64,000 nucleotides of DNA from Leptolyngbya sp. NIES-3755 (GTDB taxonomy: Bacteria > Cyanobacteriota > Cyanobacteriia > Leptolyngbyales > Leptolyngbyaceae). This document shows, piece after piece, positions 28,403 through 38,762 of this stretch. The translations under genes were made by a program, and so were the position numbers. Location: the NCBI GenBank assembly GCA_001548435.1, contig AP017308.1, forward strand, positions 5,093,030 through 5,157,029. The letters run 5' to 3'. Numbering within the stretch: the stretch's first letter is position 1; each line of letters starts with the position of its first letter. Under the pieces are notes generated by a model. It did no database searches. It had not been told where the DNA came from and was given only the letters and a program-made list of their open reading frames with translations.

Positions 28403-28622
28403 TGGATTTATACAGGTGAACGATTTAGCTCAAGCTTAAGTGGTGATTTAAACTGCTCTCATCCCATTACAGATTTTGAAACGTTCACAAATCTCTATCG
28501 TTAGCTAGGTGAATTTTCCCGGACGAGATCCTATAACCAAGCTTGGTAAACTATGACTTGATGGAAACTTCTGTTTTGGTGTAATTGGAGTTGCTGATTT
28601 TTCGTCCATCGAGTCGCGTGAA

Positions 28623-31064
28623 GTGAGTCAAACTCTAGCCACTTGGTGGAACGTTTTTATGAATCAACTGATTTCAACTGTTTTACAAAATTCTGAAGAA
28701 AAATCAGTCCTTCAGCACATTATCGATCGATTTCGTCGATCGAATCAGCGATACATTCTAAAAAATGACATTCTCCAAGCCTTTGCGGAATACTGCCACG
28801 AAGCTCGCAAACCTGCACATTTCCTACATGCTTCACATCTGGCACATCTGATTCAGTACAGTCACGAACTGTTGATTGAAGACGATCGCATTTGGTTGAT
28901 TTTGCGCCCGTGGATTGGCAGTCAAGAGATTTGGGCACTCGATCCGATGCTGACTGAATGTGAATCGATGCCGCCAAAAGCCTTGCTCGAAGCTCGCGAT
29001 CGCTTTGTGGGTCGCTCTCAATCAAATCTCTTTGAAATCGATGTCACTTCTTTCTATGAAGGGAGTCCGACGATCACTGATCCGCGCAATATGGGTGAGG
29101 GGGTTGGCTTTTTGAATCGTTATCTCACAAATCAGGTGATTGACGATCGCGATCATTGGTTAAGCATTCTGTTCGAGGTGCTGAATCGGCATCAGTATGA
29201 CGGTATTCCATTGTTAACGAATGATCAAATTCAGTCTGGGGAACAGTTAGCGAAGCAAATTAAACAGGCAATTCAAATTCTGCGATCGCGTCCTGCGGAA
29301 GAGCCATACCAAGACATCCATTCCGAGTTACAAACGCTTGGGTTCGAGCCGGGATGGGGCAATACAGCGGAGCGGGCGCGAGAAATGATGGAACTGTTGG
29401 ATCAGATGATCACAACGCCTCAGAGCGCGATTTTAGAAGCATTTGTCGCACGATTTCCTTCGGTGTTTCGAGTCGTGTCCATTTCGATTCATGGATGGGT
29501 TGGGCAGGAGGAATTAGGACGACCGGAAACGCTTGGACAAGTGGCTTATGTATTGGATCAAGCGCGAAGCCTCGATCGACAATTGCACCAGAACATTGAA
29601 CTCAGTGGCTTGAAAATGCTGAATATTCAGCCTCAAGTGATTGTTCTCACTCGATTGATTCCGAACTGTGAAGGAACTCACTGTGCTTTGCCGTTTGAAA
29701 AGATTGATGATACTGAAAATGCTTGGATTCTGCGGGTTCCATTTCGAGAATTTAATCCGAAGGTCACAGAGAATTGGATTTCTAAATTTGATATTTGGGG
29801 GTATCTGGAACCTTATGCGATCGATGCTCAAGCTAGATTACTTCAGCAAATGGGCGGCAAACCTGATTTGATCATTGGTAACTACAGTGACGGAAATTTA
29901 GTTGCGGCACTAATGGCACGTCAGCTTAACGTGACGCATTGCAATATCGCGCACTCGTTAGAAAAACCAAAACATCTATTTAGTAATTTGTACTGGCAAG
30001 ATTTAGAACCGCAGTATCATTTTTCCGCGCAATTTACCGCAGATTTAATTAGTATGAATGCGGCTGATTTTATTGTCACTTCGTCGTATCAAGAAATCGT
30101 TGGTTCTCCGGATACGATCGGGCAGTACGAATCTTATAAATGTTTCACGATGCCGCAGCTTTATCATGTGATCAATGGAATTGAGTTATTTAATCCGAAG
30201 TTCAATCGAGTTTCACCAGGAGTCGATGAGCGGGTCTTTTTCCCGTATACGAATGAGCGATCGAGTGAAAATCGCGATCGCATTTCTCATCTGATTTTTG
30301 AGCAAGAATCTCCATCGATTTTCGGCAAATTGGCTGATCCCAAACGGATTCCTCTGCTTGCGGTTGCGCCCTTGACCGCTGTGAAAAATTTATCCGGACT
30401 CGTGGAATGTTTTGGTCGCAGTCCTGAACTTCAGCAGCGTTGTAATTTAATCCTCGTTGCTAATAAACTTCGCGTTGAAGAAGCCATTAACGCACCCGAA
30501 GCCGAAGAGATTGAAAAACTGCACCGTTTGATTGATCATTACCAATTGCACGATCAAATTCGTTGGATTGGTGAACGCCTGTCTAATGGTGATCTCGGTG
30601 AAATGTATCGCTGCATTGCCGATCGCCAAGGAATTTTTGTTCATTTTGCTCGGTTTGAAGCATTTGGCAGAGTATTACTCGAAGCGATGATTTCTGGACT
30701 ACCATCGTTTGTAACTGCATTCGGAGGAACTACCGAGATCATTGAAGACGACAGACACGGATTTTTGATCAACCCTACGGATTTGGAAGGGTCGGCGCGG
30801 AAGATTCTAGAATTTATCGATCGTGCCGAAGCTGATTCCGATTACTGGCATTCGATGTCAAATCGCAGCATTCACCGGATTCAAGATGAGTACAATTGGA
30901 CACGACATACACAGCGTCTTTTGCTGCTGACCAAACTGTATAGTTTCTGGAACTATGTGCATCGTGACAGCCGAGAGTCTTTGCTGCACTATCTAGACGC
31001 TTTATTCCATCTGATCTACAAACCCAGAGCCGAACTGATTCTAGAACAACACCAAAACCAGTAA
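28623..31064 (+). CDS. susA: Sucrose synthase
   Basis: This retaining GT4 enzyme reversibly makes sucrose and NDP from NDP-glucose and fructose; in cyanobacteria it mainly breaks sucrose down. The 813 residues match the roughly 806 of cyanobacterial forms: an N-terminal regulatory part (LHASHLAHLIQYSHELLIED), then LTRLIPNCEGTHC, GKPDLIIGNYSDGNLVAALM, THCNIAHSLEKPKH, NGIELFNPKFNRVSPGVDER and the E-x7-E pair in FEAFGRVLLEAM. The start is GTG 28623 or ATG 28659. The next gene begins 19 bp later, so both are probably one operon for disaccharide use. Confidence 0.92.
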   Translation: MSQTLATWWNVFMNQLISTVLQNSEEKSVLQHIIDRFRRSNQRYILKNDILQAFAEYCHEARKPAHFLHASHLAHLIQYSHELLIEDDRIWLILRPWIGSQEIWALDPMLTECESMPPKALLEARDRFVGRSQSNLFEIDVTSFYEGSPTITDPRNMGEGVGFLNRYLTNQVIDDRDHWLSILFEVLNRHQYDGIPLLTNDQIQSGEQLAKQIKQAIQILRSRPAEEPYQDIHSELQTLGFEPGWGNTAERAREMMELLDQMITTPQSAILEAFVARFPSVFRVVSISIHGWVGQEELGRPETLGQVAYVLDQARSLDRQLHQNIELSGLKMLNIQPQVIVLTRLIPNCEGTHCALPFEKIDDTENAWILRVPFREFNPKVTENWISKFDIWGYLEPYAIDAQARLLQQMGGKPDLIIGNYSDGNLVAALMARQLNVTHCNIAHSLEKPKHLFSNLYWQDLEPQYHFSAQFTADLISMNAADFIVTSSYQEIVGSPDTIGQYESYKCFTMPQLYHVINGIELFNPKFNRVSPGVDERVFFPYTNERSSENRDRISHLIFEQESPSIFGKLADPKRIPLLAVAPLTAVKNLSGLVECFGRSPELQQRCNLILVANKLRVEEAINAPEAEEIEKLHRLIDHYQLHDQIRWIGERLSNGDLGEMYRCIADRQGIFVHFARFEAFGRVLLEAMISGLPSFVTAFGGTTEIIEDDRHGFLINPTDLEGSARKILEFIDRAEADSDYWHSMSNRSIHRIQDEYNWTRHTQRLLLLTKLYSFWNYVHRDSRESLLHYLDALFHLIYKPRAELILEQHQNQ

Positions 31065-31083
31065 CTCCCGGAGTTTTTGTGCC

Positions 31084-33984
31084 ATGACCCAAACCGACCG
31101 CTCTCGCTTGATCTACACCGATTGGACAGTGATCGAACCTGCCTTCGATCCGAAGCTACTCAATTCCCGCGAAACTGTTTTTACGATCGGGAATGGCTAT
31201 CTCGGTACTCGCGGCAGTTTTGAGGAAGGCTTTTCTCAATCTCAGGCTGCAACGTTGATTCACGGCGTTTACGATGATGTGCCCGTGGTTTATACGGAGT
31301 TAGTGAACTGTCCAGACTGGTTGCCGCTGTTGATCATTGTGGAGGGAGAGCGCTTTCGGCTCGATCAGGGTGAAATCCTCAGTTACGAACGCCAGTTAGA
31401 TGTCAAGCGGGCGGTCTTAACTCGATCGATAAAATGGCGTAGTCCAAACGGAAAAACGGTCGCGTTAAACTTTGAACGATTCGCGAGTTTAGCAGATGAA
31501 CATGTCGTCGGATTGCGCTGTCAGATCACACCGGAACAAGATGCGATCGTAGAAGTTCAAGCGAGCATTAATGGTTATCCAGAGAATCAAGGTTTTAACC
31601 ATTGGGAACAGTTAGGACAAGGAAAAACCGAGCATGGGGTTTGGCTACAAGTTCGGACTCGCACTTCACATATTGAGCTTGCAATGGCTTCGAGCTTGTC
31701 ATTGATTGGGGCAGAAGGAGCAGTACAAACGACGAATGTTCCAGGGTATCCAACACTGACCACAACATTCATGGCTCACGCTGGGGAAACCATTACGATC
31801 GAGAACTTGATCACGATCTATACGTCTCGTGATGTCGAAGCTCCAGTAAAATCTGCTCAATCCAAACTCGCTGCACTCCCTGACTATCAAACGCTTTTTG
31901 CGGCTCATAAACAAAGTTGGGCAGAAACCTGGGAGCAAAGTGACATCATCATCGAAGGTGACTTACGCGCTCAATTTGCAGTTCGCTATAACTTATTTCA
32001 ATTGTTGATTGCAGCCGCTCGACACAACGATCGAGTCAGTATTCCTGCTAAAACGCTTTCTGGATTTGGCTATCGCGGTCACGTTTTTTGGGACACAGAA
32101 ATCTTTATTCTGCCGTTCTTTACCTTTACTCAGCCGCATCTCGCTCGAAACTTACTCACCTATCGCTACCATACGATCGAGGGCGCACGTCGCAAAGCCG
32201 CTTACTATGGCTACAAAGGCGCAATGTACTCTTGGGAAAGTGCCGATACAGGCGATGAAGTCACTCCAAGATGGGCATTACCAAAAGATCCGTATGGGGA
32301 AGACATTCGGATTTGGTGTCGCGATCGCGAAATTCACATCAGTGCTGATATTGCTTATGCGTCTTGGTACTACTGGAAAGCGACCGAAGATGATGAATGG
32401 ATGCGCGATTATGGTTGCGAAATCATGCTTGATACCGCCGTGTTTTGGATGAGCCGAACCGAGTGGAGTACACGCTATGAACGCTACGAAATTCGCGAAG
32501 TGATTGGTGCTGATGAATATCATGAGCACGTCGATAACAATGCTTTTACGAACCGAATGGCACAATGGCATTTGGAAAAAGCAATCTACATCTACGATTG
32601 GCTAAAAGAGTGTTATCCAGAGCGATTAAAAGACTTATGCGATCGATTAAAGATCAGTCCAGAACGTCGATCGCGCTGGCAAGACATTGCAACGAACATC
32701 TGGATTCCATATCACCCCTCTGGCTTGATCGAACAATCAGAAGACTTTTTCAAGCTCAAAGATATCAACCTCCAAGACTATGAGCCGCGCACCAAATCAA
32801 TGCAGGCAATCCTTGGAATTGATGGAGCCGACAAAGCTCAAGTTCTGAAACAACCCGATGTATTGATGTTGCTCTATCTCATGCGGCAATCTGAAGAGTT
32901 CCCCTACTCAGAAAAGGCTTTAGAAACGAACTGGAACTATTACGCACCTCGAACTGACATTACCTACGGATCATCTTTAGGTCCTGCGATTCATGCGATC
33001 TTAGCTTCAGATCTGAACATGACCGTTGAAGCTTATGAGCGATTCATGCAAGCTGTGTTAGTAGACTTAGAAGACACTCGCAGCAATGCTCATGAGGGCA
33101 TTCATGGTGCATCCGCAGGTGGCATCTGGCAAGCCGTTGTTCTTGGCTTTGGGGGTATCCAATTTGGCGATGAACCGTTTGCACACCCGCATCTCCCCCC
33201 CGGTTGGACGCGGCTGAAATTCCGCCTACACTGGCGCGGCAAATGGCACGACTTTGATCTAAGACCTGATTCATCTAAACTCATCATGACTGATTCTCTT
33301 AACATTCAAGGCGCAATCTTCGACCTCGATGGGGTCATTACTGATACAGCCGAATATCATTACCGTTCTTGGCAACGACTTGCTGATGAGGAAGGTTTAC
33401 CGTTCGATCGACAAGCCAACGAAGCGCTCCGAGGCATTTCTCGCCGCGCATCCTTGATGAAAATCATCGGCGATCGTTCTTACCCTGAAGCGCAAATCCA
33501 GGAAATGATGGAGCGCAAGAACAATTACTACGTTGAATCGATCGGAGCGATTTCACCCGATGATCTACTCCCTGGAGCAAAAGAACTGCTCAAAGAACTG
33601 AGACAAGCAGGAATTAAGATTTCTCTAGGTTCAGCGAGTAAGAATGCGCTTCCTGTGATTGAAAAGCTAGGAATTGCAGATTTGTTTGATGCGATCGCAG
33701 ATGGTCACAGTGTCGATCGTCCGAAACCTGCTCCTGATCTCTTTCTGTTTGCGGCAAAAGAACTTGGACTTGCTCCAGAACAGTGTGTTGTCTTTGAAGA
33801 TGCGGCTGCTGGAATCGAAGCTGCTTTAGCAGGACACATGTGGGCAGTGGGATTGGGCCCAGAAGAGCGTGTTGGTGAAGCTCATGTTGTCCTGTCTAGC
33901 TTGGAGATTCACTGGGCAGATCTACTTGCACAATTACAGCAAGCCGCGAAGGAAAGCGATAAACAGGCAGAATTGATTCGATAG
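31084..33984 (+). CDS. GH65 disaccharide phosphorylase fused to beta-phosphoglucomutase
   Basis: Residues 1-735 form a GH65 phosphorylase (IGNGYLGTRGSFEEG, SGFGYRGHVFWDTEIF, the general acid Glu region REVIGADEYHEHVDNNAFTN and HEGIHGASAGGIWQ). From about 738 a HAD-type beta-phosphoglucomutase follows: IQGAIFDLDGVITDTAEYHY, ALRGISRRASLMKI, SLGSASKNALPVI and VFEDAAAGIEAALAG. GH65 splits trehalose, maltose, kojibiose or nigerose with phosphate to beta-glucose-1-phosphate, which the second domain converts to glucose-6-phosphate. The fusion channels the product. The disaccharide is not settled by sequence. Position directly after sucrose synthase suggests a joint carbohydrate operon. Confidence 0.93.
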   Translation: MTQTDRSRLIYTDWTVIEPAFDPKLLNSRETVFTIGNGYLGTRGSFEEGFSQSQAATLIHGVYDDVPVVYTELVNCPDWLPLLIIVEGERFRLDQGEILSYERQLDVKRAVLTRSIKWRSPNGKTVALNFERFASLADEHVVGLRCQITPEQDAIVEVQASINGYPENQGFNHWEQLGQGKTEHGVWLQVRTRTSHIELAMASSLSLIGAEGAVQTTNVPGYPTLTTTFMAHAGETITIENLITIYTSRDVEAPVKSAQSKLAALPDYQTLFAAHKQSWAETWEQSDIIIEGDLRAQFAVRYNLFQLLIAAARHNDRVSIPAKTLSGFGYRGHVFWDTEIFILPFFTFTQPHLARNLLTYRYHTIEGARRKAAYYGYKGAMYSWESADTGDEVTPRWALPKDPYGEDIRIWCRDREIHISADIAYASWYYWKATEDDEWMRDYGCEIMLDTAVFWMSRTEWSTRYERYEIREVIGADEYHEHVDNNAFTNRMAQWHLEKAIYIYDWLKECYPERLKDLCDRLKISPERRSRWQDIATNIWIPYHPSGLIEQSEDFFKLKDINLQDYEPRTKSMQAILGIDGADKAQVLKQPDVLMLLYLMRQSEEFPYSEKALETNWNYYAPRTDITYGSSLGPAIHAILASDLNMTVEAYERFMQAVLVDLEDTRSNAHEGIHGASAGGIWQAVVLGFGGIQFGDEPFAHPHLPPGWTRLKFRLHWRGKWHDFDLRPDSSKLIMTDSLNIQGAIFDLDGVITDTAEYHYRSWQRLADEEGLPFDRQANEALRGISRRASLMKIIGDRSYPEAQIQEMMERKNNYYVESIGAISPDDLLPGAKELLKELRQAGIKISLGSASKNALPVIEKLGIADLFDAIADGHSVDRPKPAPDLFLFAAKELGLAPEQCVVFEDAAAGIEAALAGHMWAVGLGPEERVGEAHVVLSSLEIHWADLLAQLQQAAKESDKQAELIR

Positions 33985-34185
33985 CATTGGATTAATGGTA
34001 GAAGCGCTCGATCGACTGTTGAACGCTTCTACTCATTTAGCCATTTGATATAAGAAATTCTCAATCGCTTTCGCAGAGGTCTATTTAGACCTATACAAAA
34101 TTTCCACATACATCCTCTATCTATTTGTAGATGCGTAAATACGCGCAGTTATTGTTTCCTTGCGTAGTGACTATCGTGCGGAGTG

Positions 34186-35451
34186 ATGATTGTGGTAAAT
34201 CAACTGGTGCAACAAGTCCGTCAGTCCGTCAAGACAAATCGCTCCCTATGGCTAGCAACGTTTCTGCTAATCCCGATCGCGCTTCTAGCGACAGCGTTTT
34301 GGACTGTCCGAGCAGATATGCGGCTCTATTACAACTATTCATCTCAAATTGCTCAAGGTCAGATCCCCTACCGAGATTTTCCAGTAGAGTATCCACCTTT
34401 AGCACTGTTACAACTTTGTCTGCCTCAACTTTTCAGAGTCGGATCTGATGAGTTCTTCCGTCATTTGTACTACGTTATTTTTGCTGCACTGAATGTGATT
34501 TTATGTGGGATCACAGCAGTGCTCGTTGCAAAGATGGCGCAACAGCAATCAAAGCAGGACTTTAGACGAACGATCGCGCTCTTTAGCTTGCTTGTGGTTC
34601 TCAATGCCGCGATTATCCTCTGCCGCTTTGATATGTTGCCTGCACTACTCACCGCATTAGCTGTATGGTGCGTGACCATTAATCGTCCAGGTTGGGCAGG
34701 CATCTCGATCGGCTTGGGGATCATGACAAAACTGTATCCGATCGTTCTATTACCTGTTTTGGGCTTGTACTATCTCACGAGACGGCAGTATGTTGAGGGG
34801 TCGAAATTTTTGGGCGGGAGTGTCCTTGCTGTCGCAGTCTCGCTTTTGCCCTTTTTGCCGATCGGATTAGGAAATCTGCTCGTCATTACTCAGTACCATC
34901 AGGCACGAGGAATACAGTTAGAAAGTATTTCTGCGGGTCTGCTACTGCTTGCAAGACAATTGGGTTGGGTTCCGGTTGATGTGGTGATTAACTATGGTGC
35001 ATTCCATTTGGTCACACCCGTCGCAGCCCCAATTCTTAAAGCGTTGCCGTTTGTGTTTCTGGGCACTTGGAGTCTTGCCGTTCTAAGTTGCTTTAAGCGG
35101 TTTCAACTCGAACGTCGATCGAACTATGCAACGATCGATCGAACTTTGATGATCTGCTCTATGCTCGTTCTGCTAACTTTTGTCGTTAGTAGTAAAGTGT
35201 TTTCGCCTCAATATCTAGTGTGGTTACTCCCTTTTGCACCATTTCTACGCACCAAGCAAGCCCGCGTTTTTATCGTGATTTGTGGTCTAACGCTGGCTAT
35301 TTTTCCCTTCTTGTACGACTCATTGATTGAGCTACAACTGTTCCCGGTTCTATTGCTTAATGTACGGAACTTTGCAATTGTTGGTCTCACAGCGTGGTTG
35401 ATTGCAGATCCATTTTTGCGATCGTTCAACAAGTCTGAAATAGAAGTCTAA
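34186..35451 (+). CDS. Polytopic glycosyltransferase-like membrane protein (GT-C, GT87/DUF2029 type)
   Basis: The 421-residue protein has about ten membrane helices. The first loop contains DMRLYYNYSSQIAQGQIPYRD then FPVEYPPLALLQL, the Asp and YPP pattern of GT87/DUF2029 mannosyltransferase-like proteins that use polyprenyl-phosphate sugars on the outer membrane face. RFDMLPALLTALAVW and GIMTKLYPIVLLPV are further family features. GTG 34183 is adjacent to ATG 34186. It ends 6 bp from the convergent gene, itself of similar type. Confidence 0.75.
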   Translation: MIVVNQLVQQVRQSVKTNRSLWLATFLLIPIALLATAFWTVRADMRLYYNYSSQIAQGQIPYRDFPVEYPPLALLQLCLPQLFRVGSDEFFRHLYYVIFAALNVILCGITAVLVAKMAQQQSKQDFRRTIALFSLLVVLNAAIILCRFDMLPALLTALAVWCVTINRPGWAGISIGLGIMTKLYPIVLLPVLGLYYLTRRQYVEGSKFLGGSVLAVAVSLLPFLPIGLGNLLVITQYHQARGIQLESISAGLLLLARQLGWVPVDVVINYGAFHLVTPVAAPILKALPFVFLGTWSLAVLSCFKRFQLERRSNYATIDRTLMICSMLVLLTFVVSSKVFSPQYLVWLLPFAPFLRTKQARVFIVICGLTLAIFPFLYDSLIELQLFPVLLLNVRNFAIVGLTAWLIADPFLRSFNKSEIEV

Positions 35452-35457
35452 TGATCG

Positions 35458-36906
35458 TTACCTTATTTGCTGAAGATCAGGCTCAACTTCATCTAAAGGT
35501 TTTGATTCGAGTCGTGGCATGATTTTGGGTCGCAGGATCAAAACCATGATCGCAGATCCCATCGTTAACAAAGCAGCAAGGATTCCTGCTGTATTAGTTT
35601 CATATCCCAAACTAAGGCTAGTTATTGTACTCACCGCCGAAAAGACAAAGCTGAGAATGGCAAAGAATCGAGATTGCAAATTAAGGGCAGCGATCGGCAA
35701 CAGAATTGTGGCGTACCACGAGCGATACCACGCGGATGAGAAAGCGAATAAAACGAATGTTACCCAGCCAATTTGGACGATCAATTCACTTTCTAAAATG
35801 GATCGATTTCGATAGATTCGATACAGCGTTACACCATAGTAAGCAGCAAACAGAAGCAGAGTAAACCGGTTGAATAAATCGAAGATCACAGCCTGAATAG
35901 AACCCGGCGCGAGTTGAGCAGAACCGCTTGGCGAGATCGCTTGAGTCCGAAGCAAGATTCCTTGAAGTACGGTATGCCATGATCCCGCTGTCATGCCCTT
36001 CACGCCTGGATTGAAAATACTTTTCCAAGCGTCGATCGTGGGAAGCAACGTGAGAGACAGCGTTAGAACCGCGATCGCACAAATCAAGCCAAATTTAAAG
36101 ATAGTCTTCCAGCGTCTTTCTCGAATCAGAAACATTCCAAGCAGTGGAATCCAAATAATCGGTAATGTTTTAGTAAGAACTCCAACACCAGCCGACAGCA
36201 GACCCAGCAAGTAGCGTCGAGATTTGAACAATTGGTCGATCGCAATAATAACTGTGCACAGAAGCACATCAACGTGCGCCTCAACGATCTGTTCAAAGAT
36301 TAGGATTGGACTCAATAAATACGCCAGTGTCACTTTGTGCCGATAACTGGTTGATTTCAATGCTCTCCAAATCAGATAACCATTGAGCACATGAAAAACG
36401 ACACAGATGAACTTAAAAATATAGACACCGAGATAAACATTCGTCTCCACAAATTTTGCAGGAATAGCAAAGATGAACAGTGAAACTACTCCATAAGTCG
36501 AAGTTTGCATCCAATTTAAAAACGGACTCATGACCGACCCAAAATTCCCTGCACCTGTGAGGTAAGGATTGACGCGGTACAAGCCCATCAAGCCGTATTG
36601 AAGATACAAGTGAATGTCAGTCGTCAACGGATGAGCAAACCAAGCGGCAATCAAAAATAAACTTGCGGGTTTCAACAGTTCGAGATAGCGAGACGCAGTC
36701 TTATCAGGACGACCTCGAATCAGCCAAATCAAATACAAGCCACAGAGGGCAATAAACTCTAATGAGACAAACCTTCTACGAATGAGCAGAGCAAAACGTT
36801 CAGCCGATAGAATTCCACGAACATCCAGTTGAATGAGTGTCAGTTGCGTTGCCAGTACGATCGACAAAATCAGTGCAGCAAGGTAGAGCGTTCTCTGCTT
36901 TGGCAT
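35458..36906 (-). CDS. Polytopic glycosyltransferase-like membrane protein (GT-C type)
   Basis: About twelve membrane helices in 482 residues. The first large loop has PLTTDIHLYLQYGLMGLYRV then NPYL, the GT-C pattern of an Asp followed by YxxxGxxxxxxNPY. Later come EQIVEAHVDVLLCTVIIAID and GVLTKTLPIIWIPLLGMF, matching the Asp and Lys-Thr-Leu-Pro positions of the neighbour. The two convergent genes may be distant paralogues. The C-terminal tail is soluble and charged. Substrate is unknown. Confidence 0.7.
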   Translation of the reverse strand: MPKQRTLYLAALILSIVLATQLTLIQLDVRGILSAERFALLIRRRFVSLEFIALCGLYLIWLIRGRPDKTASRYLELLKPASLFLIAAWFAHPLTTDIHLYLQYGLMGLYRVNPYLTGAGNFGSVMSPFLNWMQTSTYGVVSLFIFAIPAKFVETNVYLGVYIFKFICVVFHVLNGYLIWRALKSTSYRHKVTLAYLLSPILIFEQIVEAHVDVLLCTVIIAIDQLFKSRRYLLGLLSAGVGVLTKTLPIIWIPLLGMFLIRERRWKTIFKFGLICAIAVLTLSLTLLPTIDAWKSIFNPGVKGMTAGSWHTVLQGILLRTQAISPSGSAQLAPGSIQAVIFDLFNRFTLLLFAAYYGVTLYRIYRNRSILESELIVQIGWVTFVLFAFSSAWYRSWYATILLPIAALNLQSRFFAILSFVFSAVSTITSLSLGYETNTAGILAALLTMGSAIMVLILRPKIMPRLESKPLDEVEPDLQQIR

Positions 36907-37018
36907 TGTATTTCCTGCTTAACTTCAGATATACAAAACTGAATTTATAAAGTTGCGCCTCATACTGAAGTTAGATTTCGTCAACTCAAGTTTCATGATA
37001 GTTAGCTCTAAAAGCGCG

Positions 37019-37053
37019 ATCGCTCTCTGAACAATCAGAATTCAAAGAGCGAT
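37019..37053 (-). terminator. Hairpin after the flavodoxin-like gene
   Basis: ATCGCTCT (37019-37026) pairs with AGAGCGAT (37046-37053), with a further TGAA/TTCA pairing inside. A short T-run follows on the minus strand after GC-rich bases. Weak terminator. Confidence 0.5.
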
Positions 37054-37065
37054 GATTATCCGACG

Positions 37066-37641
37066 TTACGCTTTTTTCCAGCGTTGAACCGCGATCGCGA
37101 TTCGTTCTCCATACAGTTCCGAAGTCTTCTGATCCCCTGGATCAAGCGTTGCAGGTGCACCACTCATATCGACTGTACTTTGTCCCATCACCCCAAGATA
37201 CGATCCCAACCGATTCACCGTTCCATCATTCGGTTCTGCATTCCCAATCCAGATCATGCTGTGCTGAGCGGCATTAATCGCGAGATACAGTAACGTCCCT
37301 TGTTTGTCGCCGCTATAGCTTCCCGAATGTGTGAATCCACCCGCAATTTTATCTTTCCAACCTTGCATGAACCAAACTGAGCTTGCCGCATCAATGAACG
37401 CTTTGAACTGAGCCGCTACGCCTCCCATATAAGTCGGAGAACCAAAGACGATCGCATCAGACTGGCTCAATCTATCAAACGCTTCCTGATTTTCACAGCG
37501 TCCCTCAACGATCTGGTCGCCTGTAATTCGGATCAATTCTGCGGTTGCGCCTTCTACTCGGTTGACTCCTGCGGCAATTGCCTCTGCCATCAAATGCGTG
37601 TGACCTGTGCCGGAAAAATAGACGATCGATACTTTAGTCAT
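37066..37641 (-). CDS. Flavodoxin-family NAD(P)H:quinone oxidoreductase-like protein
   Basis: The 191-residue flavin protein has the FMN phosphate loop SIVYFSGTGHTHLMAEAIA, the second loop FGSPTYMGGVAAQFKAFID and KDKIAGGFTHSGSYSGDKQG, as in WrbA and related FMN reductases. Start ATG 37641 places the first beta strand at the N-terminus; ATG 37671 adds ten unlikely residues. It stands alone. A role in quinone reduction or oxidative stress is a family expectation. Confidence 0.88.
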   Translation of the reverse strand: MTKVSIVYFSGTGHTHLMAEAIAAGVNRVEGATAELIRITGDQIVEGRCENQEAFDRLSQSDAIVFGSPTYMGGVAAQFKAFIDAASSVWFMQGWKDKIAGGFTHSGSYSGDKQGTLLYLAINAAQHSMIWIGNAEPNDGTVNRLGSYLGVMGQSTVDMSGAPATLDPGDQKTSELYGERIAIAVQRWKKA

Positions 37642-37820
37642 AATGTCGATGTATTGATTATTTGAGTCCAAACAATAGTATACAGAGTTTTCTTCGATCT
37701 AATCCTCTTCAAAATATGAAAATTCGCTGAAGTGCGAAGCGATCTCACTTCTTGGACTAGGCAGGTTCAAAACAAGCTGTTTACAATGTAATTAATGATA
37801 CTCAGCATGAAATTACAGCG

Positions 37821-38741
37821 ATGGAAGACGATAAACAGCTTGGAAACGCTTGCTTTTCCAGTGGAGCGAGTTTTCAAGCAAACGGAGATGCTCGGTTTGT
37901 GTCGGAAAATGTCCGAAATATCGGTTCTCAATTTCAAGCAAAGATGACCCAGATGCAAAACTCACCTTCTCATTTGAGTGAAGGGTTTGCTTTTGAGTAT
38001 TTGGATGCAATGGATCAGCAAATCACTTTAGGTGGTAGCCAGCAAGTTGAAGTGCTTGGGGTAACAGGTAAAAACTCGCCAGACATTCAAATCACATCCA
38101 GAAAAACTAGCGAAGTTATCAGACAGCAACAACAAAAACGGAGTGCGCGTCTAGCTGATAATGCTGCAAAGAGCAGAGTTTATGGAGAACAAGAGGTACG
38201 GACACCGAAAGGACAAACCCAAAAGCCGACCAATCCTGAAGTCAAGGAATCGAATGTTTCTGCTTCTAAAGTTGGCGAGGCAGCCAAGAACCCTGCTAAG
38301 GCAATTAATGAATATAAATTTAAAGCTGCAATCGCTGAAGTCCGAAATGCGGCAATCACGGGTGCAATTACTGGCGCGGTCGCTTCTGCTTTGTTATCAG
38401 GTTTGGAGCATTTTTTGGCTGTTGAAAGAGGTGAGATCGAAATTGATAAAGCGATCGCGGGAGTCTTTCTGAATACTGTACAGGGTGCTGTGTTCGGAGG
38501 AGCATCTGCTGGAGGATTCACTGCAATCACTGTATCTTTTCCTGCTGTCATACCAGTTTTGAACGTTCTTTCTATTCCTCTCATGGCGGTTGGCGCGTTT
38601 CAGCTTGTGAATCAAATTGGGCATCTTCTCGATCGTCATCAATTTATTAAACGCAGTGCGCTACGAGAGCAAATTCATCAAGAAAACGCTCAATTTTTTG
38701 AAGATTTTGATAATTGCATCAGTAACTACTTGGGTAACTAA
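37821..38741 (+). CDS. Unknown protein with a glycine-rich hydrophobic C-terminal region
   Basis: The 306 residues divide into a polar N-terminal part (to about 170, including GFAFEYLDAMDQQITLGGS and a charged Gln/Lys-rich linker) and a hydrophobic part with zipper-like spacing of small residues: ITGAITGAVASALLSGLEHF, GAVFGGASAGGFTAITV and IPLMAVGAFQLVNQIGHLL. It could insert in membranes. No known motif is recognised. It is followed after 21 bp by another unknown gene, probably co-transcribed. Membrane-active toxin or effector is only a guess. Confidence 0.65.
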   Translation: MEDDKQLGNACFSSGASFQANGDARFVSENVRNIGSQFQAKMTQMQNSPSHLSEGFAFEYLDAMDQQITLGGSQQVEVLGVTGKNSPDIQITSRKTSEVIRQQQQKRSARLADNAAKSRVYGEQEVRTPKGQTQKPTNPEVKESNVSASKVGEAAKNPAKAINEYKFKAAIAEVRNAAITGAITGAVASALLSGLEHFLAVERGEIEIDKAIAGVFLNTVQGAVFGGASAGGFTAITVSFPAVIPVLNVLSIPLMAVGAFQLVNQIGHLLDRHQFIKRSALREQIHQENAQFFEDFDNCISNYLGN

Positions 38742-38762
38742 TTCATTCTGAGAGATTTCACC

